A program made the translations under genes and the position numbers. The notes under the pieces were generated by a model. It was not told the DNA's origin. It made no database searches and was given only the letters and a program-made list of their open reading frames with translations. Positions 37,509 through 46,226 of a stretch of 64,000 nt of DNA are shown here, piece by piece (position 1 is the first letter of the stretch; every line of letters starts with the position of its first letter). Origin of the DNA: Bacteroidota bacterium (GTDB taxonomy: Bacteria; Bacteroidota; Bacteroidia; B-17B0; Aurantibacillaceae); assembly GCA_020403265.1 (NCBI GenBank), contig JADBXZ010000008.1:1-64000 (forward strand), given 5' to 3'.

Positions 37509-38954
37509 ATGATGAAGCTAAAGAATTACATAAATGGAAAATTAATGGAACCATCAAGTCAGCGATACTTCGATAATTTCCAACCCAGCACAGGTAAGGT
37601 ATACTCTCAAATACCAGATAGCGACGAAGCTGATGTTGATTTAGCTTACCAGGCAGCAAAAAATGCATTTAAGAGTTGGAGCATATTACCTAAAGAACTG
37701 CGAAGTAATTACTTATTAAAAATTGCACATTTAATTGAAAGTAAGTTGGATCAATTGGCGATGGCTGAAAGTATTGATAACGGGAAACCGCTTAAGTTGG
37801 CTAAAACAGTTGATATTCCTAGGGCAGCGGCGAATTTTCATTTCTACGCCACTGGTATTTTACATTATGCCTCACATGCTCATAGTATGGAGGACACGGC
37901 AATTAATTATACTTTGCGACAGCCGGTGGGTGTGGCGGGTTGTATAAGCCCATGGAATTTACCGTTATATTTGTTTAGTTGGAAAATAGCTCCTGCTTTA
38001 GCTGCAGGCTGCACGGTTGTGGCCAAACCTAGTGAAATTACACCAATGACAGCATATTTGCTTTCTGAGATTTGCATTGAGGCTGGGTTGCCGGATGGTG
38101 TTTTAAATATTGTAAATGGTTATGGCTCCAAAGTTGGAAATGCCATCGTTTCTCATCCTGATATACCTTTGATTTCATTTACCGGAGGCACAGTTACAGG
38201 GAAGCATATTGCTTCGGTTGCTGCACCAATGTTTAAAAAGCTTTCTCTTGAATTAGGAGGTAAAAACCCAAATTTGATTTTTGCCGACTGTGACTACGAT
38301 AAAATGCTTCATACTACTATGTTGTCGTCGTTTGCCAACCAAGGTCAAATTTGTTTATGTGGGTCAAGAATTTTTGTCGAACGAAAATTGTATGAACGAT
38401 TTAAAAACGATTTTGTGGAGAAAACAAAAGCCTTGCTTGTTGGTGACCCACTGGATGATAAAACCAAGGTTGGTGCCATTGTTTCTAAGCAACATCAAGA
38501 AAAAATTATGAGTTATATAGAGTTGGCTAAGCAGGAGGGTGGAAAAATATTATGTGGAGGAAATGTATTAAAACTAGTTGGCAATTTAAGTGAGGGGTAC
38601 TATATTGAGCCAACTGTCATTGAAGGATTACCTCATAATTGCCGAACAAATCAAGAAGAAATTTTTGGCCCGGTAGTTACCATTACACCATTTGATAGTG
38701 AAGCTGAAGCTTTAAGTATGGCAAATAGTACAATTTATGGGTTAGCCAGTATAGTCTGGACTGAGAATTTAACAAGAGCACACCGTTTAGCCAATCAATT
38801 ACATGCCGGAATTGTGTGGGTAAATTGTTGGCTTTTAAGAGACCTCCGAACGCCTTTTGGTGGAGTAAAAGCGAGCGGAGTTGGCCGTGAAGGAGGTTTT
38901 GAGGCGCTGGACTTTTTTACTGAACCTAAAAACGTTTGTATTAAATTAACTTAA
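37509..38954 (+). CDS. Aldehyde dehydrogenase, 2-aminomuconate-semialdehyde (ALDH8) type
   Basis: 481-aa NAD-dependent dehydrogenase. The oxyanion Asn is N150 (SPWNLP), the general base E248 (LELGGKNPN) and the nucleophile C282 (NQGQICLCGSRIFVE). The C-terminal VNCWLLRDLRTPFGG replaces the usual VNCY...PFGG. It matches the ALDH8A1/bacterial AMSDH pattern, whose Arg binds the substrate carboxylate; R105 in DIPRAAANF matches the second one. Likely reaction: 2-aminomuconate semialdehyde to 2-aminomuconate in tryptophan/kynurenine breakdown. 2-Hydroxymuconate semialdehyde is the main alternative. A RidA-family protein of the aminomuconate-deaminase kind lies 26 kb away. Confidence 0.85.
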   Translation: MMKLKNYINGKLMEPSSQRYFDNFQPSTGKVYSQIPDSDEADVDLAYQAAKNAFKSWSILPKELRSNYLLKIAHLIESKLDQLAMAESIDNGKPLKLAKTVDIPRAAANFHFYATGILHYASHAHSMEDTAINYTLRQPVGVAGCISPWNLPLYLFSWKIAPALAAGCTVVAKPSEITPMTAYLLSEICIEAGLPDGVLNIVNGYGSKVGNAIVSHPDIPLISFTGGTVTGKHIASVAAPMFKKLSLELGGKNPNLIFADCDYDKMLHTTMLSSFANQGQICLCGSRIFVERKLYERFKNDFVEKTKALLVGDPLDDKTKVGAIVSKQHQEKIMSYIELAKQEGGKILCGGNVLKLVGNLSEGYYIEPTVIEGLPHNCRTNQEEIFGPVVTITPFDSEAEALSMANSTIYGLASIVWTENLTRAHRLANQLHAGIVWVNCWLLRDLRTPFGGVKASGVGREGGFEALDFFTEPKNVCIKLT

Positions 38955-38958
38955 TAAG

Positions 38959-39876
38959 TTGATTAATTATTATCAAATACTTGGATTGCCAAATGGATCC
39001 GGAATACAGGAAGTTAAAATTGCTTTTAGAAAGTTAGCTAAATTATATCATCCTGATAAAAATCCTAACGGTAAGGAGGAATTCACTAGAATTTTAAAGG
39101 CCTATGAAATATTGTCGGATCAGAGAACTAAGGCACAATACGACTACAATTTAAGTATATCTGCAAATTATTCTAGTAGAGCAGTTAAAAACACTACACA
39201 AAAAAAAAAGAACTATACTTTTGATGAAAAAGAAGAGCAGAGAAGGAAGTATTATAATGAGCATATCAAAAAGTATGCAAAGAATTTTCAGCAGCCAACT
39301 GCTACTGAAATTAAAAAGAGCAATTATAATGAATTTAAGTATATTTTGTTTGCTTCGCCCTTAGCCGTTGTGTTGTTTATTTTCATAGCCTTTACGGTTA
39401 ATAATAATAAGGAGTTGCCAAAACAAAAATTGGAAAAAAAAGTTGAGCAAAAAGTTTTGAGAGGAATTGAGATGGGAGATGTGCCGTTTGCTCACTACTT
39501 TGGTCGGTTGAAGTTCGATTCAACAAATAAACATGTTCTTGAAATAAGAAATAATAGTGGTTACGACATTGTTTTATGTTTCTTTAAAAAGAATAATTTT
39601 GTTAGAAGTGCAATTGTGCTTAAAGAGTTGTCAGCCGAAATACTGGAACTGCCAAAAGATAGTTTAAGTGTAAAATTATGTTACGGAAACAAATGGGATT
39701 ATGATAAAATCATTTTTAACAACGAACTATATGGTAATTTTACTGAGGATTTAGGTTATGCTAAGTTAAGTAATAAATTAAAAGTTGTTAAAAATACGCA
39801 ACTAAGTTTCGAGAAGATTAGCACAATTTCGTTGCCTATAACAGAAAAAGAATTTTTTGAAAAAATTTATGATTAA
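38959..39876 (+). CDS. Membrane-anchored J-domain (DnaJ-like) protein
   Basis: 305 aa beginning at TTG 38959, since no ATG exists before the J domain. Residues 1-65 form a J domain with YYQILGLPNGSGIQEVK and the Hsp70-activating HPD motif (YHPDKN). A basic, charged linker follows (about 70-125). One transmembrane helix (about 128-147) leads to a unique C-terminal region (about 165-305) without recognised domains. It would recruit DnaK to the membrane; the client is unknown. It starts 4 nt after the dehydrogenase stop and overlaps the epimerase start by 8 nt, so the three genes are probably translated from one message. Confidence 0.75.
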   Translation: MINYYQILGLPNGSGIQEVKIAFRKLAKLYHPDKNPNGKEEFTRILKAYEILSDQRTKAQYDYNLSISANYSSRAVKNTTQKKKNYTFDEKEEQRRKYYNEHIKKYAKNFQQPTATEIKKSNYNEFKYILFASPLAVVLFIFIAFTVNNNKELPKQKLEKKVEQKVLRGIEMGDVPFAHYFGRLKFDSTNKHVLEIRNNSGYDIVLCFFKKNNFVRSAIVLKELSAEILELPKDSLSVKLCYGNKWDYDKIIFNNELYGNFTEDLGYAKLSNKLKVVKNTQLSFEKISTISLPITEKEFFEKIYD

Positions 39877-40282
39877 GAAAATTGAACACATCGGTATAGC
39901 CGTAAAGAATTTAGAAAATAGCAATGAATTGTTTAAAAAATTATTTGGCAATTCGCATTATAAAATAGAAACTGTGGAGACTGAAGGTGTTAGCACTAGT
40001 TTTTTTATGATAGGAGAGACCAAAATTGAGTTACTGCAAGCTACCAACGAAAATTCTGCCATTGCAAAATTTATTGAAAAGAAGGGCGAAGGAATCCATC
40101 ATATAGCTTACGAGGTTGATAATATTCAAGATGAAATGCTGAGGCTACAAAGTGAAGGATTCGAATTGATTAATAAAAATCCCAAAGATGGCGCGGATAA
40201 CAAACAAATATGTTTTTTACATCCAAAATCAACCAATGGCATGTTGGTTGAATTATGTCAAGAAAAAAGCCTTACTGATTAG
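39869..40282 (+). CDS. mce: Methylmalonyl-CoA epimerase
   Basis: 137-aa vicinal-oxygen-chelate metalloenzyme interconverting the (R) and (S) forms of methylmalonyl-CoA. The metal His opens the protein (IEHIGIAV). A second His is in GEGIHHIAYEV, and the final Glu ligand is in NGMLVELCQ. The internal KIELLQ segment is also typical. ATG 39869 fits the family N-terminus; a TTG four codons upstream is less likely. The reading frame overlaps the J-protein stop by 8 nt. The mutase genes are not nearby. A terminator hairpin covers its last codons. Confidence 0.88.
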   Translation: MIKKIEHIGIAVKNLENSNELFKKLFGNSHYKIETVETEGVSTSFFMIGETKIELLQATNENSAIAKFIEKKGEGIHHIAYEVDNIQDEMLRLQSEGFELINKNPKDGADNKQICFLHPKSTNGMLVELCQEKSLTD

Positions 40283-40295
40283 CAAGGCTTTTTTT
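40263..40295. terminator. Intrinsic terminator, usable in both directions
   Basis: AAAAAAGCCTT pairs with AAGGCTTTTTT around TACTGATTAGC (the loop contains the epimerase stop). T-rich on both strands, between convergent genes. Confidence 0.7.
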
Positions 40296-40311
40296 AGTTT
40301 AAATTAATAAT

Positions 40312-41733
40312 TTATTGGTGGTAGGTTACCTTGAACTCAACACGGCGGTTTTTAGTTCTACCGGCAGCAGTTTTATTATCTGCTATAGGTCTTTCAATTC
40401 CGTATCCTTTTGCGCTTAAAGCATTGGTAACACCTTTATCTTGTAAGTACTTCATTACAGCATTTGCTCGGCGTTGCGATAAATCCTTGTTAGCCTCTGC
40501 ATTTCCTACATTGTCTGTGTGACCATCAACCTCTGTGTCCCAAGTTGGATTTGCTTTTAATACAGAAACTACGTTATCTAAAATACCATATGATGTTTTC
40601 TTAATTATATCCTTTCCAGTTTCAAATTGTATACCTGTCATGGCTTGTTGGAAAATTTGTTTAGCTTTATTATCAATAGCTACCTCCGGGCAACCATCAT
40701 TGGAAACTGGTCCAGCGATGTTTGGACAACGATCGTTGTTATCAGCAATTCCATCGCCATCTGTATCAGGACAGCCTTTAGCTTCTTTTTTACCTGCAAC
40801 CTGCGGACAAGCGTCTTCGCTATCTTGAATGCCATCACCATCAGAATCAGGACAGCCTTGGAAAGCCGAGCTTCCCTTTACCGTAGGACATTTATCATCA
40901 CTATCTTGAATACCGTCGCCATCGGTATCAGGGCAGCCATTAAATTGTTTTACGCCAAAAACGGTTGGACATTTATCTTCATTGTCAGGAATCCCATCTT
41001 TATCTTTATCCATTTCAAACTCACGGAGACTAATGTTACCTAAATAATAATAAGCTTTTGTACTTGCAAAGCTTTGACCGTATTTATTCTCTACAGTTTG
41101 TTGTTTGAAGTTTTTAGAGAACACTCCAATGGTCATAAAATTTTCTCCGCCTTTTGCAGTGTAAACGCCTTTAACTTCCGTCCAATCCTTAATATTGGTA
41201 ATCATACCATCGATACTAACATTGGGTTCTATCGATAAGCGGTTTTCATTAGGCTCATTTATTGGGTTTTCTGTGAATGCAATACCCCAACCACTGGTAG
41301 CAAAACCCGAGTAATCTGCTAAGCTAACAAAATAACTTACTTCGTATGAACGGCCAGCTTTGCATGTTTCCGGTAATTTTATTTGCAAGAATTCCGCATA
41401 ATTTTCATTATATGTATCACAAACTTCTTTAAAGCCTTTTAGCTTACACACTTTTGCAGTGTTATAAGTGATTAAACCAAAATAATTCGCATTTCCAATG
41501 GAGTCTTGCAAGCCAACGTAGTTTTTAGGTATACCTAATGCGCTTGCACCTTTAACACGTTTGCTAAATAAATCAACTGTCCCTTTATTGGCGTTAGAAA
41601 AATTTTTGTCTAACCCGATTTGATGAAAGCCTTTAGGATAAATGGAGTCAGCATAAGTGATTTTAATTGTTTTTTGTGCATATCCGACATTAAATATCAA
41701 AATTCCGGCAACTAGTTTTTTAAAAACATTCAT
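40312..41733 (-). CDS. OmpA-family protein with thrombospondin type 3 repeats
   Basis: About 473 aa from ATG 41733. The frame opens 18 nt earlier, but that part overlaps the -7 box. A signal peptide (about 1-19) precedes an N-terminal beta-rich domain of about 215 residues. Four calcium-binding TSP3-type repeats follow (about 242-345; D-x-D-x-D-G-x-x-D with CP pairs). The C-terminal OmpA peptidoglycan-binding domain (about 365-473) contains DGHTDNVG, LSQRRANAV and GRTKNRRVEF. It anchors the outer membrane to the cell wall. Divergent from a probable outer-membrane protein gene. The TSP3 stretch is also a DNA-level repeat. Confidence 0.9.
   Translation of the reverse strand: MNVFKKLVAGILIFNVGYAQKTIKITYADSIYPKGFHQIGLDKNFSNANKGTVDLFSKRVKGASALGIPKNYVGLQDSIGNANYFGLITYNTAKVCKLKGFKEVCDTYNENYAEFLQIKLPETCKAGRSYEVSYFVSLADYSGFATSGWGIAFTENPINEPNENRLSIEPNVSIDGMITNIKDWTEVKGVYTAKGGENFMTIGVFSKNFKQQTVENKYGQSFASTKAYYYLGNISLREFEMDKDKDGIPDNEDKCPTVFGVKQFNGCPDTDGDGIQDSDDKCPTVKGSSAFQGCPDSDGDGIQDSEDACPQVAGKKEAKGCPDTDGDGIADNNDRCPNIAGPVSNDGCPEVAIDNKAKQIFQQAMTGIQFETGKDIIKKTSYGILDNVVSVLKANPTWDTEVDGHTDNVGNAEANKDLSQRRANAVMKYLQDKGVTNALSAKGYGIERPIADNKTAAGRTKNRRVEFKVTYHQ
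40689..41010. repeat. DNA repeat encoding TSP3 calcium-binding units
   Basis: Repeated near-identical segments encode C-P-D-T/S-D-G-D-G-I-x-D and D-x-C-P units spaced by about 25 codons. The copies resemble each other closely, so copy number may vary between strains. Confidence 0.6.
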
Positions 41734-41748
41734 TTTTAAAATTTTTCG

Positions 41749-41756
41749 CAAATATA
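41749..41756 (-). promoter_or_regulatory. -7 box (TATATTTG on minus strand) for the OmpA-family gene
   Basis: TATATTTG lies 15 bases before ATG 41733 and overlaps the further-upstream start candidate, which it argues against. Confidence 0.5.
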
Positions 41757-41859
41757 CATTTTCGGTTCTAAATAAGTTGAATATTCTGAATCAGCTATAA
41801 TTGTAATCCTAAAATACCTCCTATAGATGTTATTTAAATGCCTAAAAAACGTTTAATAA

Positions 41860-41874
41860 TTAGAATAATTCTAA
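41860..41874. repeat. Short palindrome in the divergent region
   Basis: TTAGAAT and ATTCTAA are perfect arms around a central A. AT-rich and short; possible regulator site. Confidence 0.3.
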
Positions 41875-41950
41875 ATAATTATTCCTTTGTAAATTAAAAA
41901 GGGGGGTTCATAAACTAAGTGCCATCATTTCGACTAAAATGATCGTCGTT

Positions 41951-41964
41951 AACAAATATTTGTT
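41951..41964. repeat. Palindrome upstream of the 42040 promoter
   Basis: AACAAATATTTGTT is a perfect 14-bp palindrome ending 18 bp before the -33 TTTG. Possible operator or activator site. Confidence 0.35.
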
Positions 41965-41982
41965 GAAAGGTTGATTTTATAG

Positions 41983-42014
41983 TTTGGTCGGTTTTATAAA
42001 TAGTTTTACATTTG
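41983..42014 (+). promoter_or_regulatory. Full Bacteroidota promoter (-33 TTTG, -7 TACATTTG)
   Basis: TTTG at 41983-41986 and TACATTTG at 42007-42014 are separated by 20 bp, the expected spacing. It is the most complete promoter in the window and lies 26 bp before the ATG at 42040. Confidence 0.7.
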
Positions 42015-42039
42015 CACTAAATTTAAAACAAAAACTAGT

Positions 42040-43050
42040 ATGAACAAAAATTTCCTAATTGCAGCAAGTTTGGTAACAAGCTTTTTTGCAACAGCTCAGG
42101 AGGCTACTACCGATGATGACAAGGTAGTTAAAAACAAAAAAGGTCATGAAATATTGCCTAAAGCAGGGGATATTGGCTTAGGATTTAATGCAATCCCTGT
42201 GATGGATGCTTTAGTGAATGCAGTTAGATTAAACCAAGGTGTTGGTGGTCAAAACTCCAATGCTAACGGTTATGTTAACAGCACAAACAACCAAATCGTA
42301 GGGAAATACTTTCTTTCTAACAACACAGCAGTTCGTGCTCGTGTATCTGTTAATACCACATCAGGTTCAAAAGTATTTCAAGTACAAGATGCTCAAGCTC
42401 GTTATGATGCCAGTTTTGGTACTCCTGATGATGTTTTAGCAGCTTCTATTTTACGTGTGGATGACAAAGCTACTTACAGCAAAAGCAATATCAACTTAGC
42501 AGTTGGTTATGAAATGCGTCGTGGATACCGTCGTTTACAAGGTTTTTATGGTGGTGAATTAATTGTTGGTGGTACCAGTGGTCGTCAATTCAACACTTAT
42601 GGAAATGATTTCAGTGCTGATATAACTACTGGTGTTGATTTCACAAATGATTTTAACGCAGGAGGTATTAACCAACAGTTCAATACAAGTACACGTGTTA
42701 CACGTAATTTATCAGTACGTGAGCGTGGTAACTTCCGTTTGGGTTTAAGAGGTTTTATTGGTGTTGAGTATTTCTTCGCCCCTAAAATTTCTGTTGGTGC
42801 CGAATATGGTTGGGGTTATGCTTTCAACTGGAGAAGAGGACAAACCTTAGTACGTGAGGTTTATCAAAACGGACAAAACGGCCCTACTGTGTTTAACGAA
42901 GAAATCAGTTTAGATTCTCGTGAAACGCAAAAAGGTTTCTCAGTTGATAACAACAGCAACAACGGTTTCTCAATGACTAACCTTGTAAATGCAGGTCAAT
43001 CAAACTTAATAGGTGGTTCGGGTGCAATCACTTTAATGTTCCATTTCTAA
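42040..43050 (+). CDS. Outer-membrane beta-barrel-like protein, unknown function
   Basis: 336 aa with a signal peptide (about 1-19, ending ATAQ). The rest is rich in short alternating strands with Gly/Asn turns. It contains NLAVGYEMRRGYRRLQGFYGGELIVGG-type strands (in separate pieces) and KISVGAEYGWGYAFNW, and it ends in ITLMFHF, a typical C-terminal aromatic barrel strand. I do not recognise a named family. Arginine is mostly encoded by CGT, unlike neighbouring genes, and it has the best promoter of the window, so high expression is likely. A lipoprotein gene follows 36 nt downstream. Confidence 0.7.
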   Translation: MNKNFLIAASLVTSFFATAQEATTDDDKVVKNKKGHEILPKAGDIGLGFNAIPVMDALVNAVRLNQGVGGQNSNANGYVNSTNNQIVGKYFLSNNTAVRARVSVNTTSGSKVFQVQDAQARYDASFGTPDDVLAASILRVDDKATYSKSNINLAVGYEMRRGYRRLQGFYGGELIVGGTSGRQFNTYGNDFSADITTGVDFTNDFNAGGINQQFNTSTRVTRNLSVRERGNFRLGLRGFIGVEYFFAPKISVGAEYGWGYAFNWRRGQTLVREVYQNGQNGPTVFNEEISLDSRETQKGFSVDNNSNNGFSMTNLVNAGQSNLIGGSGAITLMFHF

Positions 43051-43086
43051 ACAAAACTTAAATTAATAAAATTAAAATTAAATAAA

Positions 43087-44052
43087 ATGAAAAAAATAGC
43101 ATTAGCTTTATCAATTGCAACTTTATTTGTTGCTTGTAAAAAAGAAAAAGAAAACACAGTTGAAGTAACTGATACTACAGGTTCAATGGTATTGAGCGGT
43201 ACAGTTTCTAAAGCAATCATCACGCACAACGCAAATGGTAGCTGGAATACAAATGGTCAAACTCTAGCAGCAGGTGTACCTGTAACTGTAAGAGTTGCTA
43301 AATCTGCTTTATACCCGGGCTCAAACGCTTTTGGATTTAATGTTTATACAGCTACAACCGATAACAATGGTAGATATTCATTAACTATCAAAACTCCTGG
43401 TTCTAGTTCAGCTCAAGCTTTTTTAACTATTGAAAGTTGGAATGGTACCTTAGATACACTAATTAATGGTACTATTAAAACTGGTTTACCTGGTGTTTAT
43501 GTTGGTTTAACTACTAACCTAAACGTTTCAACAGGTTCTAATTTAACACAAAACCACACTGCTGGTTTCTCAGCTTCTGCTTCAAACCCTAATCCAACAA
43601 TGTTAGGTACTGCACAAGCAAGCGGTCAGGTTTTTACTGAGTGGGTTAGAAGTTCTGCTCCTACAGCAACTGCAGTTCCTGCTATTTCTACAACTAACAT
43701 CCCTGTTGGTTCTGGCGTTACTGTTTATTTAAGTTTAGACAAAGATCCAGTAACTTTAATGAGAAAAATGTATATGACTCAAACTGATGCTGCTGGTCGT
43801 TACAACTTTACTGGCTTATCAACTGTTGCTGCTGGTACGAGTGGATTTAACCAAAATGCTGAAATCTGGGTTGCTGATTTAGCTAGAACTCGTGATACTT
43901 TAAAGTTAGTAGGTACAACTGTAGTTGCTACTTCTACTGTAACCGGTAGAGCTGGTGTATACAACAACCAATTAATTAATGCTAACGGTTTATTCAACAA
44001 TGAAAACCGTAATGGTCAAAACATTAACATGACTTCATTTACTCAAAACTAA
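43087..44052 (+). CDS. Lipoprotein with two carboxypeptidase-regulatory-like domains, unknown function
   Basis: 321 aa. The lipobox LFVAC (Cys17) is followed by a Lys/Glu-rich tether. Two similar halves follow. In each, a VSGTV/ASGQV opening strand, a GVPVTVRV or GSGVTVYLS strand and a D(N/A)(N/A)GRY(S/N) turn recall the carboxypeptidase regulatory fold (about 38-125 and 178-265). The halves are joined by Thr/Asn/Ser-rich stretches. Co-transcription with the upstream barrel-like protein (36 nt gap, terminator only after this gene) suggests they work together at the outer membrane. No catalytic motif was seen. Confidence 0.65.
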   Translation: MKKIALALSIATLFVACKKEKENTVEVTDTTGSMVLSGTVSKAIITHNANGSWNTNGQTLAAGVPVTVRVAKSALYPGSNAFGFNVYTATTDNNGRYSLTIKTPGSSSAQAFLTIESWNGTLDTLINGTIKTGLPGVYVGLTTNLNVSTGSNLTQNHTAGFSASASNPNPTMLGTAQASGQVFTEWVRSSAPTATAVPAISTTNIPVGSGVTVYLSLDKDPVTLMRKMYMTQTDAAGRYNFTGLSTVAAGTSGFNQNAEIWVADLARTRDTLKLVGTTVVATSTVTGRAGVYNNQLINANGLFNNENRNGQNINMTSFTQN

Positions 44053-44070
44053 TTTGTAGTAATAAGATTC

Positions 44071-44101
44071 AAAAAAAGCCGCTCATTTGAGCGGCTTTTT
44101 T
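44071..44101. terminator. Strong intrinsic terminator, bidirectional
   Basis: AAAAAAAGCCGCTC and GAGCGGCTTTTTT enclose the loop ATTT. It separates the lipoprotein gene from the convergent hutU. Confidence 0.85.
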
Positions 44102-44169
44102 GTTTCTTTAAATTAGAATAAATAAAATAAGGGTCTATTCTTAGTTTTGAATATTTTATGATTAAAATA

Positions 44170-46203
44170 TTAGTTCAATTTGTCTAAAATATCATCACTT
44201 ACCATGTTAGCCAATGTAACTTTTAAACCGTGCGTTCTTTCCATTTCACGCTTGATGGCAAACTGCGCTTCTTTATTACGGGCCCAAGCTCTTCTGGCAA
44301 TGCCATTGTTAACATCCCAAAACAGCATGGATTTAAGCCTTCTCTCAGAATCAGTACTGCCGTCTAACACCATTCCAAATCCACCATTGATAACTTCGCC
44401 CCAACCAACGCCACCCCCATTGTGTAAACTAATCCAGGTAGCACCTCTGAAGGCATCGCCAACAAAATTTTGAACTGCCATATCAGCGGTAAATTTAGAG
44501 CCGTCATAAATATTAGAAGTTTCACGGTAAGGCGAATCAGTGCCACTCACATCATGATGATCTCTGCCTAAAACAACCGGCGCTGATATTTCTTTATTAG
44601 CGATTGCTTTATTAATAGATTCTGCAATTTTTATTCGACCTTCGCTATCCGCATACAATATACGGGCTTGTGAGCCAACTACTAAATTGTTTTTCATGGC
44701 ATCCCTAATCCAAACAATGTTATCATGTAGTTGAGGTTTAATTTCTTGTGGGGCTGTTTTATATATTTCCTCTAAAACTTGTAAGGCTATTTCATCGGTT
44801 TTACGTAAATCACTCTCAAGTGCACTGGTGCAAACCCATCTAAATGGACCGAAACCATAATCAAAGCACATTGGGCCTAAAATATCCTGAACATAAGAGT
44901 TATACTTGAAAGTTGCGCCAACATGCCCACCTTTAATGGGTTTTTCTGTTTTGTAAATATCTGCACCAGCTCTTCCGGCCTCAAGCAAAAATGCATTTCC
45001 GTAATCAAAAAAATACATGCCTTGATTGGTGAGGGTATTAATGGCATTGGCATGGCGAACAAGTGTTTTCTGCACTTCATCTTTGAATTGATTAGGGTTG
45101 TTAGCCATTAAGTCATTACTTTCCTCTAGCGTTAATCCAACCGGATAATAACCGCCGGCCCAAGGATTGTGTAAAGAACTTTGATCCGAACCAACATCCA
45201 CTTTAATACCTTCTTTAACAATGCGCTCCCACAAATCAACAACATTACCCTGGTAGGCAATAGACAATGCTTCTTTTTTTGCTTGCGCCTCTTTTGCTCG
45301 AGGAATTAATACATCTAAATTATCATATACTTCATCCACCCAGCCTTGAGAATGACGTGTGTGAACTGCTTTTGGATTAAGCTCTGCAGTAATGGAAACC
45401 AAACCTGCAATTTTTGCAGCCTTAGGCTGGGCACCGCTCATACCGCCTAACCCGCAAGTAACAAATAATTTTCCTTTTCTATCTTCTTCAGATTTAGAAA
45501 CTTTACGTGCAGCATTCATAACAGTTATGGTTGTGCCATGTACAATTCCTTGGGGGCCTATATACATAAAGGAGCCTGCCGTCATTTGTCCGTATTGGGT
45601 AACACCTAATGCGTTAAATTTTTCCCAATCATCGGGCTTACTGTAATTTGGGATCATCATACCATTTGTTACAACAACCCTTGGCGCATCTTTATGCGAT
45701 GGAAATAACCCCATTGGATGACCGCTGTATAAAACTAGTGTTTGCTCATCTGTCATGGTAGCTAAATACTGCATGGTAAGTAAATATTGCGCCCAGTTTT
45801 GAAAAACCGCGCCGTTTCCGCCATAGGTAATTAATTCATGTGGATGCTGTGCCACTGCATAATCTAAATTGTTGCAAAGCATGTGCATGATGGCTGCTGC
45901 TTGTATACTTTTGTGTGGGTAGTCCAGAATTGGTCTTGCTACTATTTTGTAATCCGGATGAAAGCGGTACATGTAAATTCGCCCATAGGTATCTAATTCT
46001 TCTACAAATTCTTTAGCTAACACATCGTGAAATTCAGATTGGAAGTATCTTAATGCATTTCTGATCGCAAGTTTACGCTCCTCGTGGTTTAAAATGGCTT
46101 TACGTTTAGGGGCGTGATTAATAGAGGGTTCATAAGCTTTTGGTAACGGTAATATTGATGGAATGCCTGCTAAAATTGCTTGTTGAAATTCTTGAGTTGT
46201 CAT
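44170..46203 (-). CDS. hutU: Urocanate hydratase, long (UROC1-like) form
   Basis: 677-aa NAD-dependent enzyme converting urocanate to imidazolone propionate in histidine breakdown. The N-terminal region (FHDVLAKEFVEELDTYGRIYMYRF) and overall length match the animal UROC1-type enzyme, not the roughly 555-aa Pseudomonas form. NAD-binding and core segments are YGGNGAVFQNWAQYL, YSGHPMGLFPS, CGLGGMSGAQPKA and GPFRWVCTSALESD. The C-terminal HNGGGVGWGEVINGGFGMVLD is conserved. It is the last gene after pheS and a TPR gene on the same strand (23 nt gap). No other hut genes are present. Confidence 0.93.
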   Translation of the reverse strand: MTTQEFQQAILAGIPSILPLPKAYEPSINHAPKRKAILNHEERKLAIRNALRYFQSEFHDVLAKEFVEELDTYGRIYMYRFHPDYKIVARPILDYPHKSIQAAAIMHMLCNNLDYAVAQHPHELITYGGNGAVFQNWAQYLLTMQYLATMTDEQTLVLYSGHPMGLFPSHKDAPRVVVTNGMMIPNYSKPDDWEKFNALGVTQYGQMTAGSFMYIGPQGIVHGTTITVMNAARKVSKSEEDRKGKLFVTCGLGGMSGAQPKAAKIAGLVSITAELNPKAVHTRHSQGWVDEVYDNLDVLIPRAKEAQAKKEALSIAYQGNVVDLWERIVKEGIKVDVGSDQSSLHNPWAGGYYPVGLTLEESNDLMANNPNQFKDEVQKTLVRHANAINTLTNQGMYFFDYGNAFLLEAGRAGADIYKTEKPIKGGHVGATFKYNSYVQDILGPMCFDYGFGPFRWVCTSALESDLRKTDEIALQVLEEIYKTAPQEIKPQLHDNIVWIRDAMKNNLVVGSQARILYADSEGRIKIAESINKAIANKEISAPVVLGRDHHDVSGTDSPYRETSNIYDGSKFTADMAVQNFVGDAFRGATWISLHNGGGVGWGEVINGGFGMVLDGSTDSERRLKSMLFWDVNNGIARRAWARNKEAQFAIKREMERTHGLKVTLANMVSDDILDKLN

Positions 46204-46226
46204 GTAATAATATAAAAATAATATGT

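Noticed and set aside
40689-41010. Repeat block in the TSP3 region considered as a CRISPR array
   Set aside because: The units are coding calcium-binding repeats, not separated by unique spacers, and no cas genes are present.
40331-41043. Plus-strand frames of up to 138 codons across the OmpA/TSP3 gene
   Set aside because: They are antisense to the repeat-rich DNA of the TSP3 region and have no family resemblance.
44180-45646. Plus-strand frames within hutU
   Set aside because: Antisense shadows of a long conserved enzyme gene; no recognised motifs.
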